This document shows positions 43,482 through 52,079 of a DNA stretch of 64,000 nucleotides, one piece after another; within the stretch, counting starts at the first letter, position 1; each line of letters begins with the position of its first letter. This stretch comes from RHKX01 sp963839535. GTDB taxonomy: Bacteria; Actinomycetota; Thermoleophilia; Solirubrobacterales; 70-9. The DNA lies in contig CAWIVF010000009.1 in NCBI GenBank assembly GCA_963839535.1, positions 124,001-188,000 of the forward strand, written 5' to 3'. The notes under the pieces were generated by a model that was not told the origin of the DNA, made no database searches, and saw nothing but the letters and a program-made list of their open reading frames with translations. Position numbers and translations under genes: made by a program.

Positions 43482-43883
43482 TCAGCGCCGGCTCTTCTCC
43501 GCCGCCTGCGCCGCCCGTTCCTTCTGGAGCTTCGCCTGACGGCGGCGATACACGAACTGCTCGAAGTAGTAGCCGAGCGGGACGTAGAAGACGAAGGCGA
43601 TCAGGCTGAGGACGAGCGCGCCCGCGAACGTCTGGCTCATCAGCAGGAGCGAGAGCGGGAACAGCAGCGCCGCGATCACCGCCGCGCGGAGGGCGGCGCC
43701 GCCCCAGGTCGGCGGCAGGTCGCGGCGATCGACCGGCTGCTTGCCGCCCTTCGAGGAGCCGCGGCTGCGGGCCTGGGCCATCGCCTCCTGGCGGGTTCGC
43801 GGACGCGACCGCTGGGTGCGGGTGACGCTCCCGGTCTGGGTCCCCCGGTGCTTGCGCTGGCGTGGCTTCTGGTTGCCCGGCAT
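43482..43883 (-). CDS. small basic membrane protein
   Basis: 133 residues, no family recognised. A very basic Arg/Gln/Lys N-terminus (MPGNQKPRQRKHRGTQTGSV ...) of about 55 residues precedes two membrane helices (AAVIAALLFPLSLLLM and GALVLSLIAFVFYVPLGYYF). A short basic coiled coil follows (EQFVYRRRQAKLQKERAAQA). Lies between the formiminotransferase gene and the MBL gene on the same strand and probably belongs to their transcript. Could be a membrane-associated RNA- or DNA-binding protein; this is inference from charge only. Confidence 0.7.
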   Translation of the reverse strand: MPGNQKPRQRKHRGTQTGSVTRTQRSRPRTRQEAMAQARSRGSSKGGKQPVDRRDLPPTWGGAALRAAVIAALLFPLSLLLMSQTFAGALVLSLIAFVFYVPLGYYFEQFVYRRRQAKLQKERAAQAAEKSRR

Positions 43884-43919
43884 CGGGCGACAGACTAGTG
43901 GCCGGATCGCTCCGGCCGG

Positions 43920-45782
43920 TCAGCCGTCGAGGGCGCCGAGATGTGCCTCGATGGTGCGCCGGTGGGGATCCTCGCCGGCGATCGGCACGTCGGCCGGATA
44001 ACGATCGAGCGCGGCGGCGGGAACGAGGCCCACCAGCTCGGCGGCGACGGGGCGCGCGTCATGGCCGGCGGCGAGGCTCCGCACCTCCTCGACCACGCGG
44101 CCGAGCGGCACCGCGACGGGGTCGTGCACGTTGGTCGAGATCTGGATCCGGCCCTCCCCGAGGTCGATCGCGATCGCCCGCACGCCCTCGAGCCCGCCCC
44201 CGGCCTCGCGCAGGGAGGCGGCGATCGCGTCCCCGGCTTCGGGGGAGGCCCCCTCGAGCTCGACGTTGAAGGCGGCGAGCGGCGCTCGGGCCGTGACGAG
44301 CACCGCGCCGGCGGTCGGATGGGGCCAGCCGGGCCCGAGATCGGGGTCGAGCTCCCCGGAGCGCATCCGCTCCTCCAGCCGCTTGGTCCCGCCGCGCCGG
44401 AAGAAGGCGCGCTCCCGCCGCTCCGGGCTGCTCGCCAGGTCCCCGTAGAGGAAGACCGGAAGGCCGATCGAGCCGAGCTGCTCGGCGACCGCGAAGGCGG
44501 TCTCGCGCGCGTCGTCGCGCAGGGCCGGCGAGGGCCAGACGATCGGGCAGACGTCGAGCGCGCCGATCCGCGGATGGGCGCCCCGCTGACGGGTGATGTC
44601 GATCACCTCGATCGCGTTGCAGGCGAGGTCGCGCAGGGCTCGGAGAAGCGCGGCGTCGGTCCCGGCCAGCGTGAAGACGGTGCGGTTGTGAATCGGATCG
44701 GTGTGCTCGTCGAGCAGGGCGACCGGGTCGGCGGCGAAGCCGCGGCGGAACCCCTCGATCAGCGGCGTCTCGGTGCCCTCGGAGACGTTGGGGACGGCGA
44801 GGAGACGCTGCGTCGGGCTCATCGGGATCAGCAGCTCTCCGTCGCGCACGATCTCGGCGCCGTCGACGCTCACGACGGGGCGCAGGACGACGCAATCGAG
44901 ATGGACCGGGACCTGGATGCGGCCGCCGATCGCCTGCGACGCGCCGAACGCGACATGGGCCGTTCCGAGCAGCTTCTCGTCCTCGAGGATGTGACCGGTC
45001 AGTTCGGCCCGCTCGTTGGTGCCGATTCCCAGCTCGGCGATCGTCGTCCCCTCCTCGCCGTGCCGGCGCAGCAGATCCAGGAGCGCCGCGCCCTCCGCGC
45101 CGGTGGCATCGACGAGGCGCCCGTCCTCGACCGTCAGCCGCACGGGTTCGGCGGGGATCCCCACCCCGGCGATCGTGCCGTCGACGACCAGGGTGCCGCT
45201 GCAGGCCGTGTCATCGGGGGAGATGAACCCCTCTCCGCACGGGAGGTTGCCGAAGGCCGAGCGCTCGCCGAGCTCGCCGGCGTCGGGGATCGCGGTGCGC
45301 CCCTCGAGGCCCAGCCGCAGGTCGCTGCCGTTCGGACAGGTGATCCGCGCCTCCGACCCGGCGGTCAGGAGGTCGGCGATCGCGCGGCCGCGGCGGCGCA
45401 GCGCATCCATGTCGGCGCTCATCACCCGCGCGAGCATCTCCTCGGTCACTCCCGGGAGCGTCGCGATCCGCGCGCCCGCCTCCGAGGCCGCCTTGCGGGC
45501 GGCGGTGTGGGAGAGCGACTGGACGGTGGGGGCGAGCACGACGTCGGCGGCCCGCATGGCTGCCGCGACGGGGGCGGGCGGCTCGGCGGCATGGGAGTCG
45601 CGCTCGGCCATCAGCGCGAGCACGGCGTCGGCTCCGGCGCGCCCGGCCTCGCCCCGCAGCCGTTCGCCCAGACCGAGGGTGGCGGGGTTCGCGACGACGA
45701 GGACCTGCTCCCCGGCGGACACCCGCAGGCAGTCGTTGACGACGGCCGCGACGGCGCGCTCGAGATCGGTCCTGTCAGGCAT
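43920..45782 (-). CDS. aminopeptidase (M29/AmpT-like) joined to glutamate formiminotransferase
   Basis: One 620-residue frame from ATG 45782. Residues 1 to about 318 match leucyl-aminopeptidase T-like (M29-related) proteins: CLRVSAGEQVLVVANPATLG, VQSLSHTAARKAASEAGARI, FGNLPCGEGFISP, ELGIGTNERAEL, GTAHVAFGASQAIGG and VPVHLDCVVL. From MSPTQRLLAVPNVSEGTETP (residue 321) the rest is the formiminotransferase domain of histidine or folate catabolism: DEHTDPIHNRTVFTLAG, RQRGAHPRIGALDVCPIV, VFLYGDLASSPERRE and AFNVELEG. The ATG of residue 321 (44820-44822) sits in an ATGA, so two coupled genes merged by an indel are an alternative to a real fusion. Confidence 0.82.
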   Translation of the reverse strand: MPDRTDLERAVAAVVNDCLRVSAGEQVLVVANPATLGLGERLRGEAGRAGADAVLALMAERDSHAAEPPAPVAAAMRAADVVLAPTVQSLSHTAARKAASEAGARIATLPGVTEEMLARVMSADMDALRRRGRAIADLLTAGSEARITCPNGSDLRLGLEGRTAIPDAGELGERSAFGNLPCGEGFISPDDTACSGTLVVDGTIAGVGIPAEPVRLTVEDGRLVDATGAEGAALLDLLRRHGEEGTTIAELGIGTNERAELTGHILEDEKLLGTAHVAFGASQAIGGRIQVPVHLDCVVLRPVVSVDGAEIVRDGELLIPMSPTQRLLAVPNVSEGTETPLIEGFRRGFAADPVALLDEHTDPIHNRTVFTLAGTDAALLRALRDLACNAIEVIDITRQRGAHPRIGALDVCPIVWPSPALRDDARETAFAVAEQLGSIGLPVFLYGDLASSPERRERAFFRRGGTKRLEERMRSGELDPDLGPGWPHPTAGAVLVTARAPLAAFNVELEGASPEAGDAIAASLREAGGGLEGVRAIAIDLGEGRIQISTNVHDPVAVPLGRVVEEVRSLAAGHDARPVAAELVGLVPAAALDRYPADVPIAGEDPHRRTIEAHLGALDG

Positions 45783-45816
45783 CGAAACGACCCTAACGCG
45801 GTAGCGTGACCCGGCG

Positions 45817-46251
45817 ATGGAGACGGACGGGTATCGGGTGCTTCCAGCCGATGAGGCGTTCTGGCGGCGCTCGAACCAGATGGGCGTCCTCAACACCGAT
45901 CTGGCCAAGCAGCTGGAGGCGGACGACATGGGCGCGCGCATGTGGCGGCTCGAGCCGGGCCAGGCCTCGACCAGGCACAAGCACGAGCGCCAGAGCGAGC
46001 TCTACGTCGTCCTCGAGGGGACCGGGCGGATCCGGATCGGCGACGACGTCCTCACCCTGGCCCCGCTCTCGACCCTGCTGGTCGAGGCGAAGACCGTCCG
46101 GCAGGTCTTCAACGACACCGACGAGGACGCCCTCTGGCTGGTCGTCGGCGCGCCGGCCGAGCCCGCCAACACCCTCGAGATGACCCCGGAGCAGCTCGAG
46201 AGCCTCTATCCGGACGGCCCGAAGGCGATGCCGCCCGAGCTCGGCGGCTGA
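45817..46251 (+). CDS. cupin domain protein
   Basis: 144 residues from ATG 45817: METDGYRVLPADEAFWRRSN. A single cupin barrel is visible with motif 1 in ASTRHKHERQSELYVVLEGTGRIRIGDD (H-x-H-x-x-x-x-E-like metal ligands) and motif 2 near LVEAKTVRQVFNDTDEDALWLVVGAP (His replaced by Val/Gln). The C-terminal tail is TLEMTPEQLESLYPDGPKAMP. Substrate unknown. It diverges from the aminopeptidase gene with only 34 bases between the starts, leaving room for at most a very short leader, and is followed 4 bases later by the reductase. Confidence 0.85.
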   Translation: METDGYRVLPADEAFWRRSNQMGVLNTDLAKQLEADDMGARMWRLEPGQASTRHKHERQSELYVVLEGTGRIRIGDDVLTLAPLSTLLVEAKTVRQVFNDTDEDALWLVVGAPAEPANTLEMTPEQLESLYPDGPKAMPPELGG

Positions 46252-46255
46252 GGCC

Positions 46256-46813
46256 GTGGCCGCGACCGTCTACTACGCGGCGATGAGCCTCGACGGCTAC
46301 ATCGCGGAGCCCGAGGAGAAGCTCGAGTGGCTGATGGAGTTCGACGGTCCCGGCTACGCGGGAACCGACGCCGGGCCGGTCGCCGACGCCTATCCCCACT
46401 TCATGGAGGGGATCGGCGCGCTGGTCATGGGCGCCAAGACCTACGAGTTCATCCTCAACGAGAACGCGTCCTGGGCCTACGACGACATGCCGTCATGGGT
46501 CTACACGAGCCGCGACCTGCCGAGGATGGACGAGGCCACGGGGCTGCAGTTCGCCTCCGGCGACGTGAGCGAGCTCCACGACGAGATGCTCGAGGCCGCG
46601 GGCGGCAAGGACCTGTGGCTGGTCGGCGGCGGGGACCTGGCGTCCCAGTACTACGACGCCGGGCTGCTCGACCACGTGCGGCTGACCGTCGTGCCGATCA
46701 TCCTCGGCGCCGGCCACCCGCTCTTCGCGCGGCCGGTCGCGCCGATGAAGCTGCTCGGGATGACGCCGTTCGACAGCGGCATGATCGAGCTCGATTACGA
46801 GATCGTCCGCTAG
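46256..46813 (+). CDS. dihydrofolate reductase-like / RibD C-terminal domain protein
   Basis: 185 residues from GTG 46256: AATVYYAAMSLDGYIAEPEE, the usual opening of the RibD-C/DHFR-like group (x-x-S-L-D-G-x-I). Then MGAKTYEFILNENASWAYDDMPSWVYTSRDL, the NADPH site KDLWLVGGGDLASQYYDAGLLDHVRLTVVPIILGAGHPLF and a final strand MIELDYEIVR. These proteins are NADPH-dependent reductases of mostly unknown substrate, often clustered with small stress genes. It is 4 bases after the cupin and likely co-transcribed. Confidence 0.88.
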   Translation: MAATVYYAAMSLDGYIAEPEEKLEWLMEFDGPGYAGTDAGPVADAYPHFMEGIGALVMGAKTYEFILNENASWAYDDMPSWVYTSRDLPRMDEATGLQFASGDVSELHDEMLEAAGGKDLWLVGGGDLASQYYDAGLLDHVRLTVVPIILGAGHPLFARPVAPMKLLGMTPFDSGMIELDYEIVR

Positions 46814-46832
46814 CCGCGGACGGGTCAGGCGC

Positions 46833-47241
46833 CTACTTCAGGTCGGCGGAGTCGATCTTCCAGGTCCCGTCCTCGTTGACGAGGTGGTAGACGGTCGTGG
46901 CGTCGATCTCCTCGCTCACGACGCTCGCCGTGGCCTTGTCGTTCTCGTAGGAGATGTCGGTCACGTCGATCGCGTCCTCGCCGTAGGCCGGCGCGCTGAA
47001 CAGCGACTCGAACGTCTCACAGGCCTCCTCGGGCTCGTCGATGAACGTCTGGTCCTCGAGGAACTTGTCGGTCATCCGGTCGCAACCGCCCTCGAGCAGC
47101 CATCCCTTGACCGTCGCCTCGATCGCCTCGAGGTCGTCCGGCGTGCTGCTGCTCGGATCCCTCGTCGTCCCCGCAGCCAAGCGCAAGCAGCGCGAGGAGA
47201 AGGACGACGCCGGCGGTGAAAGCTCCAGTGATCTTGCTCAT
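46833..47241 (-). CDS. putative lipoprotein with NTF2-like C-terminal domain, one frame break
   Basis: ATG 47241 gives MSKITGAFTAGVVLLLALLALGCGDDEGS, a lipoprotein signal with lipobox L-A-L-G-C (Cys23). A one-base shift near 47155 moves the rest to another frame: SSSTPDDLEAIEATVKGWLLEGGCDRMTDKFLEDQTF, then ACETFESLFSAPAYGEDAID, ATASVVSEEIDATTVYHLVNEDGTWKIDSADLK. The helix-then-sheet pattern ending in W-K-I-D resembles DUF4878/NTF2-like lipoproteins. Function unknown; exported and membrane-anchored. It converges with the reductase gene and starts 20 bases before the tRNA on the opposite strand. Confidence 0.75.
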
Positions 47242-47261
47242 GGCTAGGATTCCCCGCTCCC

Positions 47262-47335
47262 GCCGGAGTAGCTCAGTCGGTTAGAGCAGCGGAATCATAA
47301 TCCGCGTGTCGGGGGTTCGAGTCCCTCCTCCGGCA
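47262..47335 (+). tRNA. tRNA-Met (CAU anticodon)
   Basis: 74 bases fold as a complete cloverleaf: acceptor GCCGGAG/CTCCGGC with discriminator A, D-arm GCTC ... GAGC, anticodon stem GCGGA/TCCGC with loop ATCATAA (anticodon CAT), and T-arm loop TTCGAGT. The first pair is G-C and the anticodon stem lacks three G-C pairs next to the loop, so it is not the initiator. It is elongator Met, or Ile2 if the C is lysidine-modified. CCA is not encoded (CATCCAT follows). Confidence 0.95.
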
Positions 47336-47484
47336 TCCATTTCCCGCTCGTCCAAGCGGTTCCTGACCGCCCCTCACGTCACTCTCGGGCACCTCCCTCG
47401 TTAAGGACCGGCGGGGGCGGGCAGCCACTCCCGGCCCGGGTCGCTCCTGAAGGTCCGCTCAAGTACCTGCCGATAAGTGGTTAC

Positions 47485-47631
47485 GTGAGTCTGTTCTGGG
47501 CCAAGCTCCAAGCCACCCGCATCGCCAGGTGTCCGACCTGCGGCGCTCCACGGACGGTCCCCTGCGATGGCGGCAAGGTTCATCAGCGCCGCATCGAGTA
47601 CGCGGCGAGTCATCCACGGACGCAGTACTAG
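47485..47631 (+). CDS. tiny zinc-finger-like ORF near the tRNA
   Basis: GTG 47485 to TAG 47631, 48 residues: VSLFWAKLQATRIARCPTCG then APRTVPCDGGKVHQRRIEYA. The C-P-x-C-G-A ... P-C ... H-x-x-R spacing is that of the short zinc-finger domain found in many actinobacterial and actinophage proteins. No clear ribosome-binding site. It could be a real microprotein or a remnant of a longer mobile-element gene. Apart from it, the 350-base stretch between the tRNA and the CSLREA gene shows nothing I can name. Confidence 0.4.
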   Translation: MSLFWAKLQATRIARCPTCGAPRTVPCDGGKVHQRRIEYAASHPRTQY

Positions 47632-47684
47632 TCGGCCCCACGCCCGCCCCTGTCAGCGCCGCCGACTCTCGACTCTATGACCGA

Positions 47685-49547
47685 CTAGCGCCCGCTCTCG
47701 CACGTCCGCAGCCTGTCCTTGCCCGGGCCGCCCTTGCACTTGTCGCGGGCGCTGCCGCCGTTGAGGCGGTCCTTGCCGCGTTGGCCGAGGAGCTTGTCCT
47801 TGCCGCCGCCGCCCTTGAGCTTGTCGTTGGCGTCGCCGCCGCAGATCTTGTCCTTGCCGCCCTTGCCCTTGACGACGTCCTTGCCGCCCAGGGCCGCGAA
47901 GACATCGTTGCCGGGCGTGCCGGCGAGGATGTCGGCTCCCTCGGTGCCGGTGATCGTCGCCTCCTTGCCGGCGCAGGAGACCGGAGGAGGCTTCGGGCAG
48001 TCCGCGGTCTCCCCCGGCGCCGCGCACTCGTACTCGTAGGCGCCCGCATCGCAGGCGAGGCCCTGGGGACGCGCGACGCCGCGCTGGTCCACGCCCCCGG
48101 CCGGGCCGCAGTTCGCGGTCGGAACGAAGCCGATTGCGTCGCTGCCGGCCGTGAGCGCGAGCGTCGGCGTCGGCCCGCCGTTGTCCTGCGGCTCGCCGGG
48201 GACGTAGCCGAGCGTCGCCGCGGTCGCGTCGGTCGACACGAAGCCGCAGCCCGGATCGTTGGATGAAGCGACGTTGAAGCCGGTGCTGGTGATCGGCAGG
48301 CCGGGGTCCATTGCACAGGGATCGCCGGAGCCGACGAGTCCCGGGATGATCGAGTTGCCGACCAGGATTCCGTCTCCACCGCCGCCATCTTCGGTCGCCA
48401 GCGTGTCGCCCGACTCCTGGGCCGTGTTCGCCGCGAAGCTGACGTGATCCAGCGTGACCGTCCCGTTGCTGACGAAGATCGCTCCGCCGCGGCCGGCGTC
48501 CCCGGGGTCGAGACCCGCCCCGTTGTCGTAGAAGGTGGAATTGACGACCGACCCCGGGCGGTCGAACCAGATCGCCCCTCCATGCTGGCTCGTCGCAAGG
48601 ACGTCCGCTTCGACGTCATTTCTGGTCAGCAGGCTGCCCTCGATCGAGAGCGGCCCGGAATTGCGGATGGCTCCTCCCACGGCCATCCCGCCCGCCTCCT
48701 CGATGTTCGTGACGAAGCCGTCGGAGAGCACCGAATCGACGATCGCCACCGATCCACCGCGGCCCGAGTCCGTGCGGTTTGAGATCAAGCCGCCGAGCAG
48801 CTCGGCGCCCCTCCCCGCCACGGCGTTGCTGTCGAGGGTCGATCCCTCGATCCGCACGGCGATTCCGCCGATCACCTCGATGCCTCCACCGGACAGCTGC
48901 GCCTGGCTGGCGTCGAGCAGGGAGTTCTCGATCGTGATCGAGCCGCTCCGGTCGTCGCCGCCGTCGTCGACGGCCCAGATGGCGCCTCCCCTTCGGGCAA
49001 ATCCATCGTGGATCCTGGAGTCGCGGATGATCAGGGTGCCTCCGCTTCGCATCCGGATATTGCCGCCATCCTCCGAGGGGGTCGGGGGCAGCTGTGTCGC
49101 GTTGCCCTCCTCGAGCGTCAAGCCCTCGAGCGTCAGGGTGCGGGTACTCGCGGGGCTCGCATCGAGGGTGCGGTCGCGCAGATCCTGGTGCACGATCGTC
49201 GTCTCCCAGCCCGCCCCGCGAATCGTGACGTCGCCGGCGATATCCAGATCGCCGGTCTGGTTCAGGTTCTCGTCATCGGCGGGCTCGGGACCGATGTCGA
49301 GCTCGTGCTCCCCCGCGGGCAGGAGAATCAAATCGGTCACGCCCGTGCCCTCCCCGTTGACGCAGCCCGTGGTGTCGCCCGCGTTGTCACGTGCCGCCTG
49401 GACCGCCTCGCGCAGCGAGCAGTCCGCGTCGCCGTTGAGCTCGTCTTGGGTCTGGTTGACGGTGATCGTCGAGGCATGCGCCCCGGCCGGCCCGACCACC
49501 AGCGTCGCCGCCAGGAGAACACACAGCCTGATCGCTCCTGCTCGCAT
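47685..49547 (-). CDS. secreted CSLREA-domain beta-helix protein with RTX-like C-terminal repeats
   Basis: 620 residues, intact, from ATG 49547 with AGGAG upstream. The signal peptide is MRAGAIRLCVLLAATLVVGP then AHAS. The CSLREA motif follows (STITVNQTQDELNGDADCSLREAVQAARDN). Then about 300 residues of right-handed beta-helix rungs (TIRGAGWETTIV, TLTLEGLTLEEGNAT, GGAIWAV, GSITIENSLLDAS, GGAIRNSGPLSIEGSLLTRN) and the choice-of-anchor-Q-like block DPGLPITSTGFNVASSNDPG ... GAYEYEC. The C-terminus is SCAGKEATITGTEGADILAG plus six to seven G-G-x-G-x-D-like repeats, probably Ca-binding. Extracellular surface role; no enzyme motif seen. Confidence 0.85.
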   Translation of the reverse strand: MRAGAIRLCVLLAATLVVGPAGAHASTITVNQTQDELNGDADCSLREAVQAARDNAGDTTGCVNGEGTGVTDLILLPAGEHELDIGPEPADDENLNQTGDLDIAGDVTIRGAGWETTIVHQDLRDRTLDASPASTRTLTLEGLTLEEGNATQLPPTPSEDGGNIRMRSGGTLIIRDSRIHDGFARRGGAIWAVDDGGDDRSGSITIENSLLDASQAQLSGGGIEVIGGIAVRIEGSTLDSNAVAGRGAELLGGLISNRTDSGRGGSVAIVDSVLSDGFVTNIEEAGGMAVGGAIRNSGPLSIEGSLLTRNDVEADVLATSQHGGAIWFDRPGSVVNSTFYDNGAGLDPGDAGRGGAIFVSNGTVTLDHVSFAANTAQESGDTLATEDGGGGDGILVGNSIIPGLVGSGDPCAMDPGLPITSTGFNVASSNDPGCGFVSTDATAATLGYVPGEPQDNGGPTPTLALTAGSDAIGFVPTANCGPAGGVDQRGVARPQGLACDAGAYEYECAAPGETADCPKPPPVSCAGKEATITGTEGADILAGTPGNDVFAALGGKDVVKGKGGKDKICGGDANDKLKGGGGKDKLLGQRGKDRLNGGSARDKCKGGPGKDRLRTCESGR

Positions 49548-49608
49548 CCCATCAGCTCCTGACTCGCCTCGAACAAACCCGGCCTAACGCCGGTCCACCC
49601 TATCTCGC

Positions 49609-51958
49609 CTACTTCTTGATCTTGAACTTCTTGACCGCGGGGGTCGGATCGGCCTGGCCCTGCCCATCGATCGCGAAGACCTGGAACTTGTGCTTGCCGG
49701 GCTTCAGCTTCTTGTAGGTCTTGGGGGAGCTGCAGCTCGTGAAGGGCTTCTTGTCGAGCTTGCACTGGAAGGTCGCGCCAGCGCTCGTCCGAGGAGAACG
49801 AGAAGGTGGCCTTCCGCTTCGACGAGCTGATCTTCGCCTTGTCGATCGTGGTCTCCGGGGGCGCGGGCGCAACCACGGGACAGCCGCCGTTGCTCGCTGG
49901 GCCGGTCGTCGTCGGGCAGTCGTCCCCGGCATCGCCGGTTCCGTCGTTGTCGTCGTCTGAGTCGCAGGCGTCGCCCTGGGTGTCACCGTCCGTGTTCGCC
50001 TGGGCTTGGTTCGCCGCGAGCTGGCAGTTGTCGGAGGCGTCGACGACCGTGTCGTTGTCGTCGTCGGTGTCACAGGCGTCGCCCTGGGTGTCGGCGTCGT
50101 TGTCGTTCTGATCCGCGTTCGCAGTGATCGGGCAGTTGTCCGAGGCGATCGGACTCGCCGTCGTTGTCGTCGTCGGAATCGCAGGCGTCGCCCTCGGCAT
50201 CGCTGTCGGCATTGTCCTGGTTCGCGTTGGCCGTGAACTGGCAGTTGTCGGAGACGTCGGGGACGTTGTCGCCGTCATCGTCGGTGTCGCAGGCGTCGCC
50301 CTCGGTGTCGCTGTCGTTGTTGTTCTGGTTCGCGTTCGAGGTGCTCGGGCAGTTGTCGGCGTCATCGGCCACGCCGTCGCCATCGCCGTCGGCGACCGTG
50401 ATGCCGGCATCGCGCCGGAAGAGGTCCGTCGTCGAATTGCCGTCGCTCGCCACGAGGTTCGCCGCGTCCGAGGTGAAGAACACGTAGCGGCCGGTCGAAT
50501 CCAGATGCGGGTCCGAGCTTGCTCCGAAGCCGACGTTGTTGCCGTCGGGGCTGATGCTGATCAGCTCGATTTGTGTCGAGCAGGCGGTCGAAGCGGAAGA
50601 TGTCGAACGCGCCATTCGCCGTCGAACGGGCCCTGTCCCGACGGGTAGAGGTCCGTAGCGCGCGAGGCGAACGCGACATAGCGGCCGTCGGCGCTGATCG
50701 CCGGATGGGTGCTGGGGTTGTTCGCACTCTGGGAGTCGTCGTGCTTCTCGCTGACGAGTTGGAGCGTGCCGTTCTCGGCGTCCGCCAACACCACGTCATC
50801 GGGGATGAAGTCCTGAGTGACGTTGGGGAAGAAGTTCGTCGCCGCCGTGGCGAAGGCGACCCAGCGGCCGTTGTCGCTGATGATGCGCGGCCGCGACAAC
50901 GGCGACCAGGACGAGACCCGATCTCCGGGCGCGCCTTCCGGCGTCCGCGACAGGTGCTTCACACCCCCGGCCATGTCGCGCCGGAAGACGTCGGTGTTGG
51001 TCGCGGTATCGGTGACCGCGGGGTCCAGGTTCTGGGCCTCGGAGACGAACGCGACATAGCGGCCGTCGGGGGTGATCGAGGCGAACGACGCGTCCCGGTT
51101 TCCCGGTAGGCCCGCCGAGGTCTCATCGACGAGCTCCGCGCTCTCGGCGGCGGGGTTCGCGAGCAAACTGGTCACGTTCAGCCGGAAGACGTGAGAGACG
51201 CCGGCGGGCCAGGTCCCCCCCGAGGGCAACGTCACCAGGTTCGTGTTCTCGGCGGCGAAGACGGCGTGGCCGCCGTCGGGTGTGATGTTGTAGATCCTGA
51301 GGCCCGGATCGGCCTCCCACCCCTCGAGCCCGTTGCTCGGTGTGAGAACGAAGCGCTCGGCCGTCACTCGGTCGTAGCGGAACAGGTCCCAGTCGGAGTC
51401 GTCCTCAGCAGGCGACCCCGCAGATCGCCGTTCGGCGTCGCGAAGAAGACGTAGCGTCCGTCCGCCGAGATCTGCGGATCCCGCCCGCCGCCGCTCGCGG
51501 TACCGGCGCTGAGCCGAGTGGTGGTCGCCTCCTGAACGTCGCGCAGGAAGATGTCCGCCGTGTCGTTCGGGTCGCCGGAGACGAGATCGGTCGCATTGGA
51601 CTGGAAGGCGACGTATCTGCCGTCGTCACTGATGTCGGCAGCACTGGATTGGCCGTTCCCGGCACCCCCGCCGGTGTCAACGCTGATCAGGACCTTCTGA
51701 CCGGTCTGCAGGTCGTGGCGGATGATCTGCTGGCGGGCCGCCGGCGTTTCCCGTCGTCGCGTTGGTCGCTGAGGTCCTGTAGATGACGTAGCGGCCGTCC
51801 GGCGTGGACACGGGGCTCTGCGCGTACTGATCAGCCGACGTGGCCCCGGTGGTGTCGGTCGAGATCAGCTTGGTCTCCGCCGCCTCAGCCCCGGCAGCGA
51901 ACAGCAGCATCAGCGCGACGCATGTAAAAAGGACCCTGACCAACCTAACCCCGATCAA
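49609..51958 (-). CDS. secreted PD40 beta-propeller protein with thrombospondin type 3 repeats, multiple frame breaks
   Basis: ATG 51958 gives MIGVRLVRVLFTCVALMLLF then AAGAEAAE, a signal peptide. Six or more TolB/PD40-like blades follow (SPVSTPDGRYVIYRTSA, DISDDGRYVAFQSNATDLV, QISADGRYVFFATPNGD, SITPDGRYVAFVSEA, AISADGRYVAFASRATD, LDSTGRYVFFTSDAANL). Next come DGDGDGVADDADNCP-type thrombospondin-3 Ca-binding repeats and a C-terminal Ig-like module (TTIDKAKISSSKRKATFSFS ... GATFQCKLDKKPFTSCSS ... KHKFQVFAIDGQGQADPTPA). These pieces are spread over all three frames with about six breaks. Corrected size is about 780 residues. Cell-surface or secreted; function unknown. Confidence 0.75.
49925..50390 (-). 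repeat. tandem thrombospondin type 3 coding repeats
   Basis: Five to six copies of a roughly 100-108-base unit encoding D-N-C-x-x-x-x-N-x-x-Q-x-x-x-D-x-D-x-x-G-D-A-C-D-x-D-D-D-x-D. Units repeat GTCGCAGGCGTCGCCCT on the plus strand and differ at scattered positions. Long direct repeats of this kind are prone to copy-number change and to assembly error. Confidence 0.75.
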
Positions 51959-52079
51959 ACCGCGGCGATTCTAAGCACGAATGCCGCATGGTGGCAAGGC
52001 CTTTTTTCGGCCATGCCGAGCTTGGCCTCGTACCGGCAGCAGCCGGTGATCCGACGCGCGGGAACCGCGACCAGGCGGG

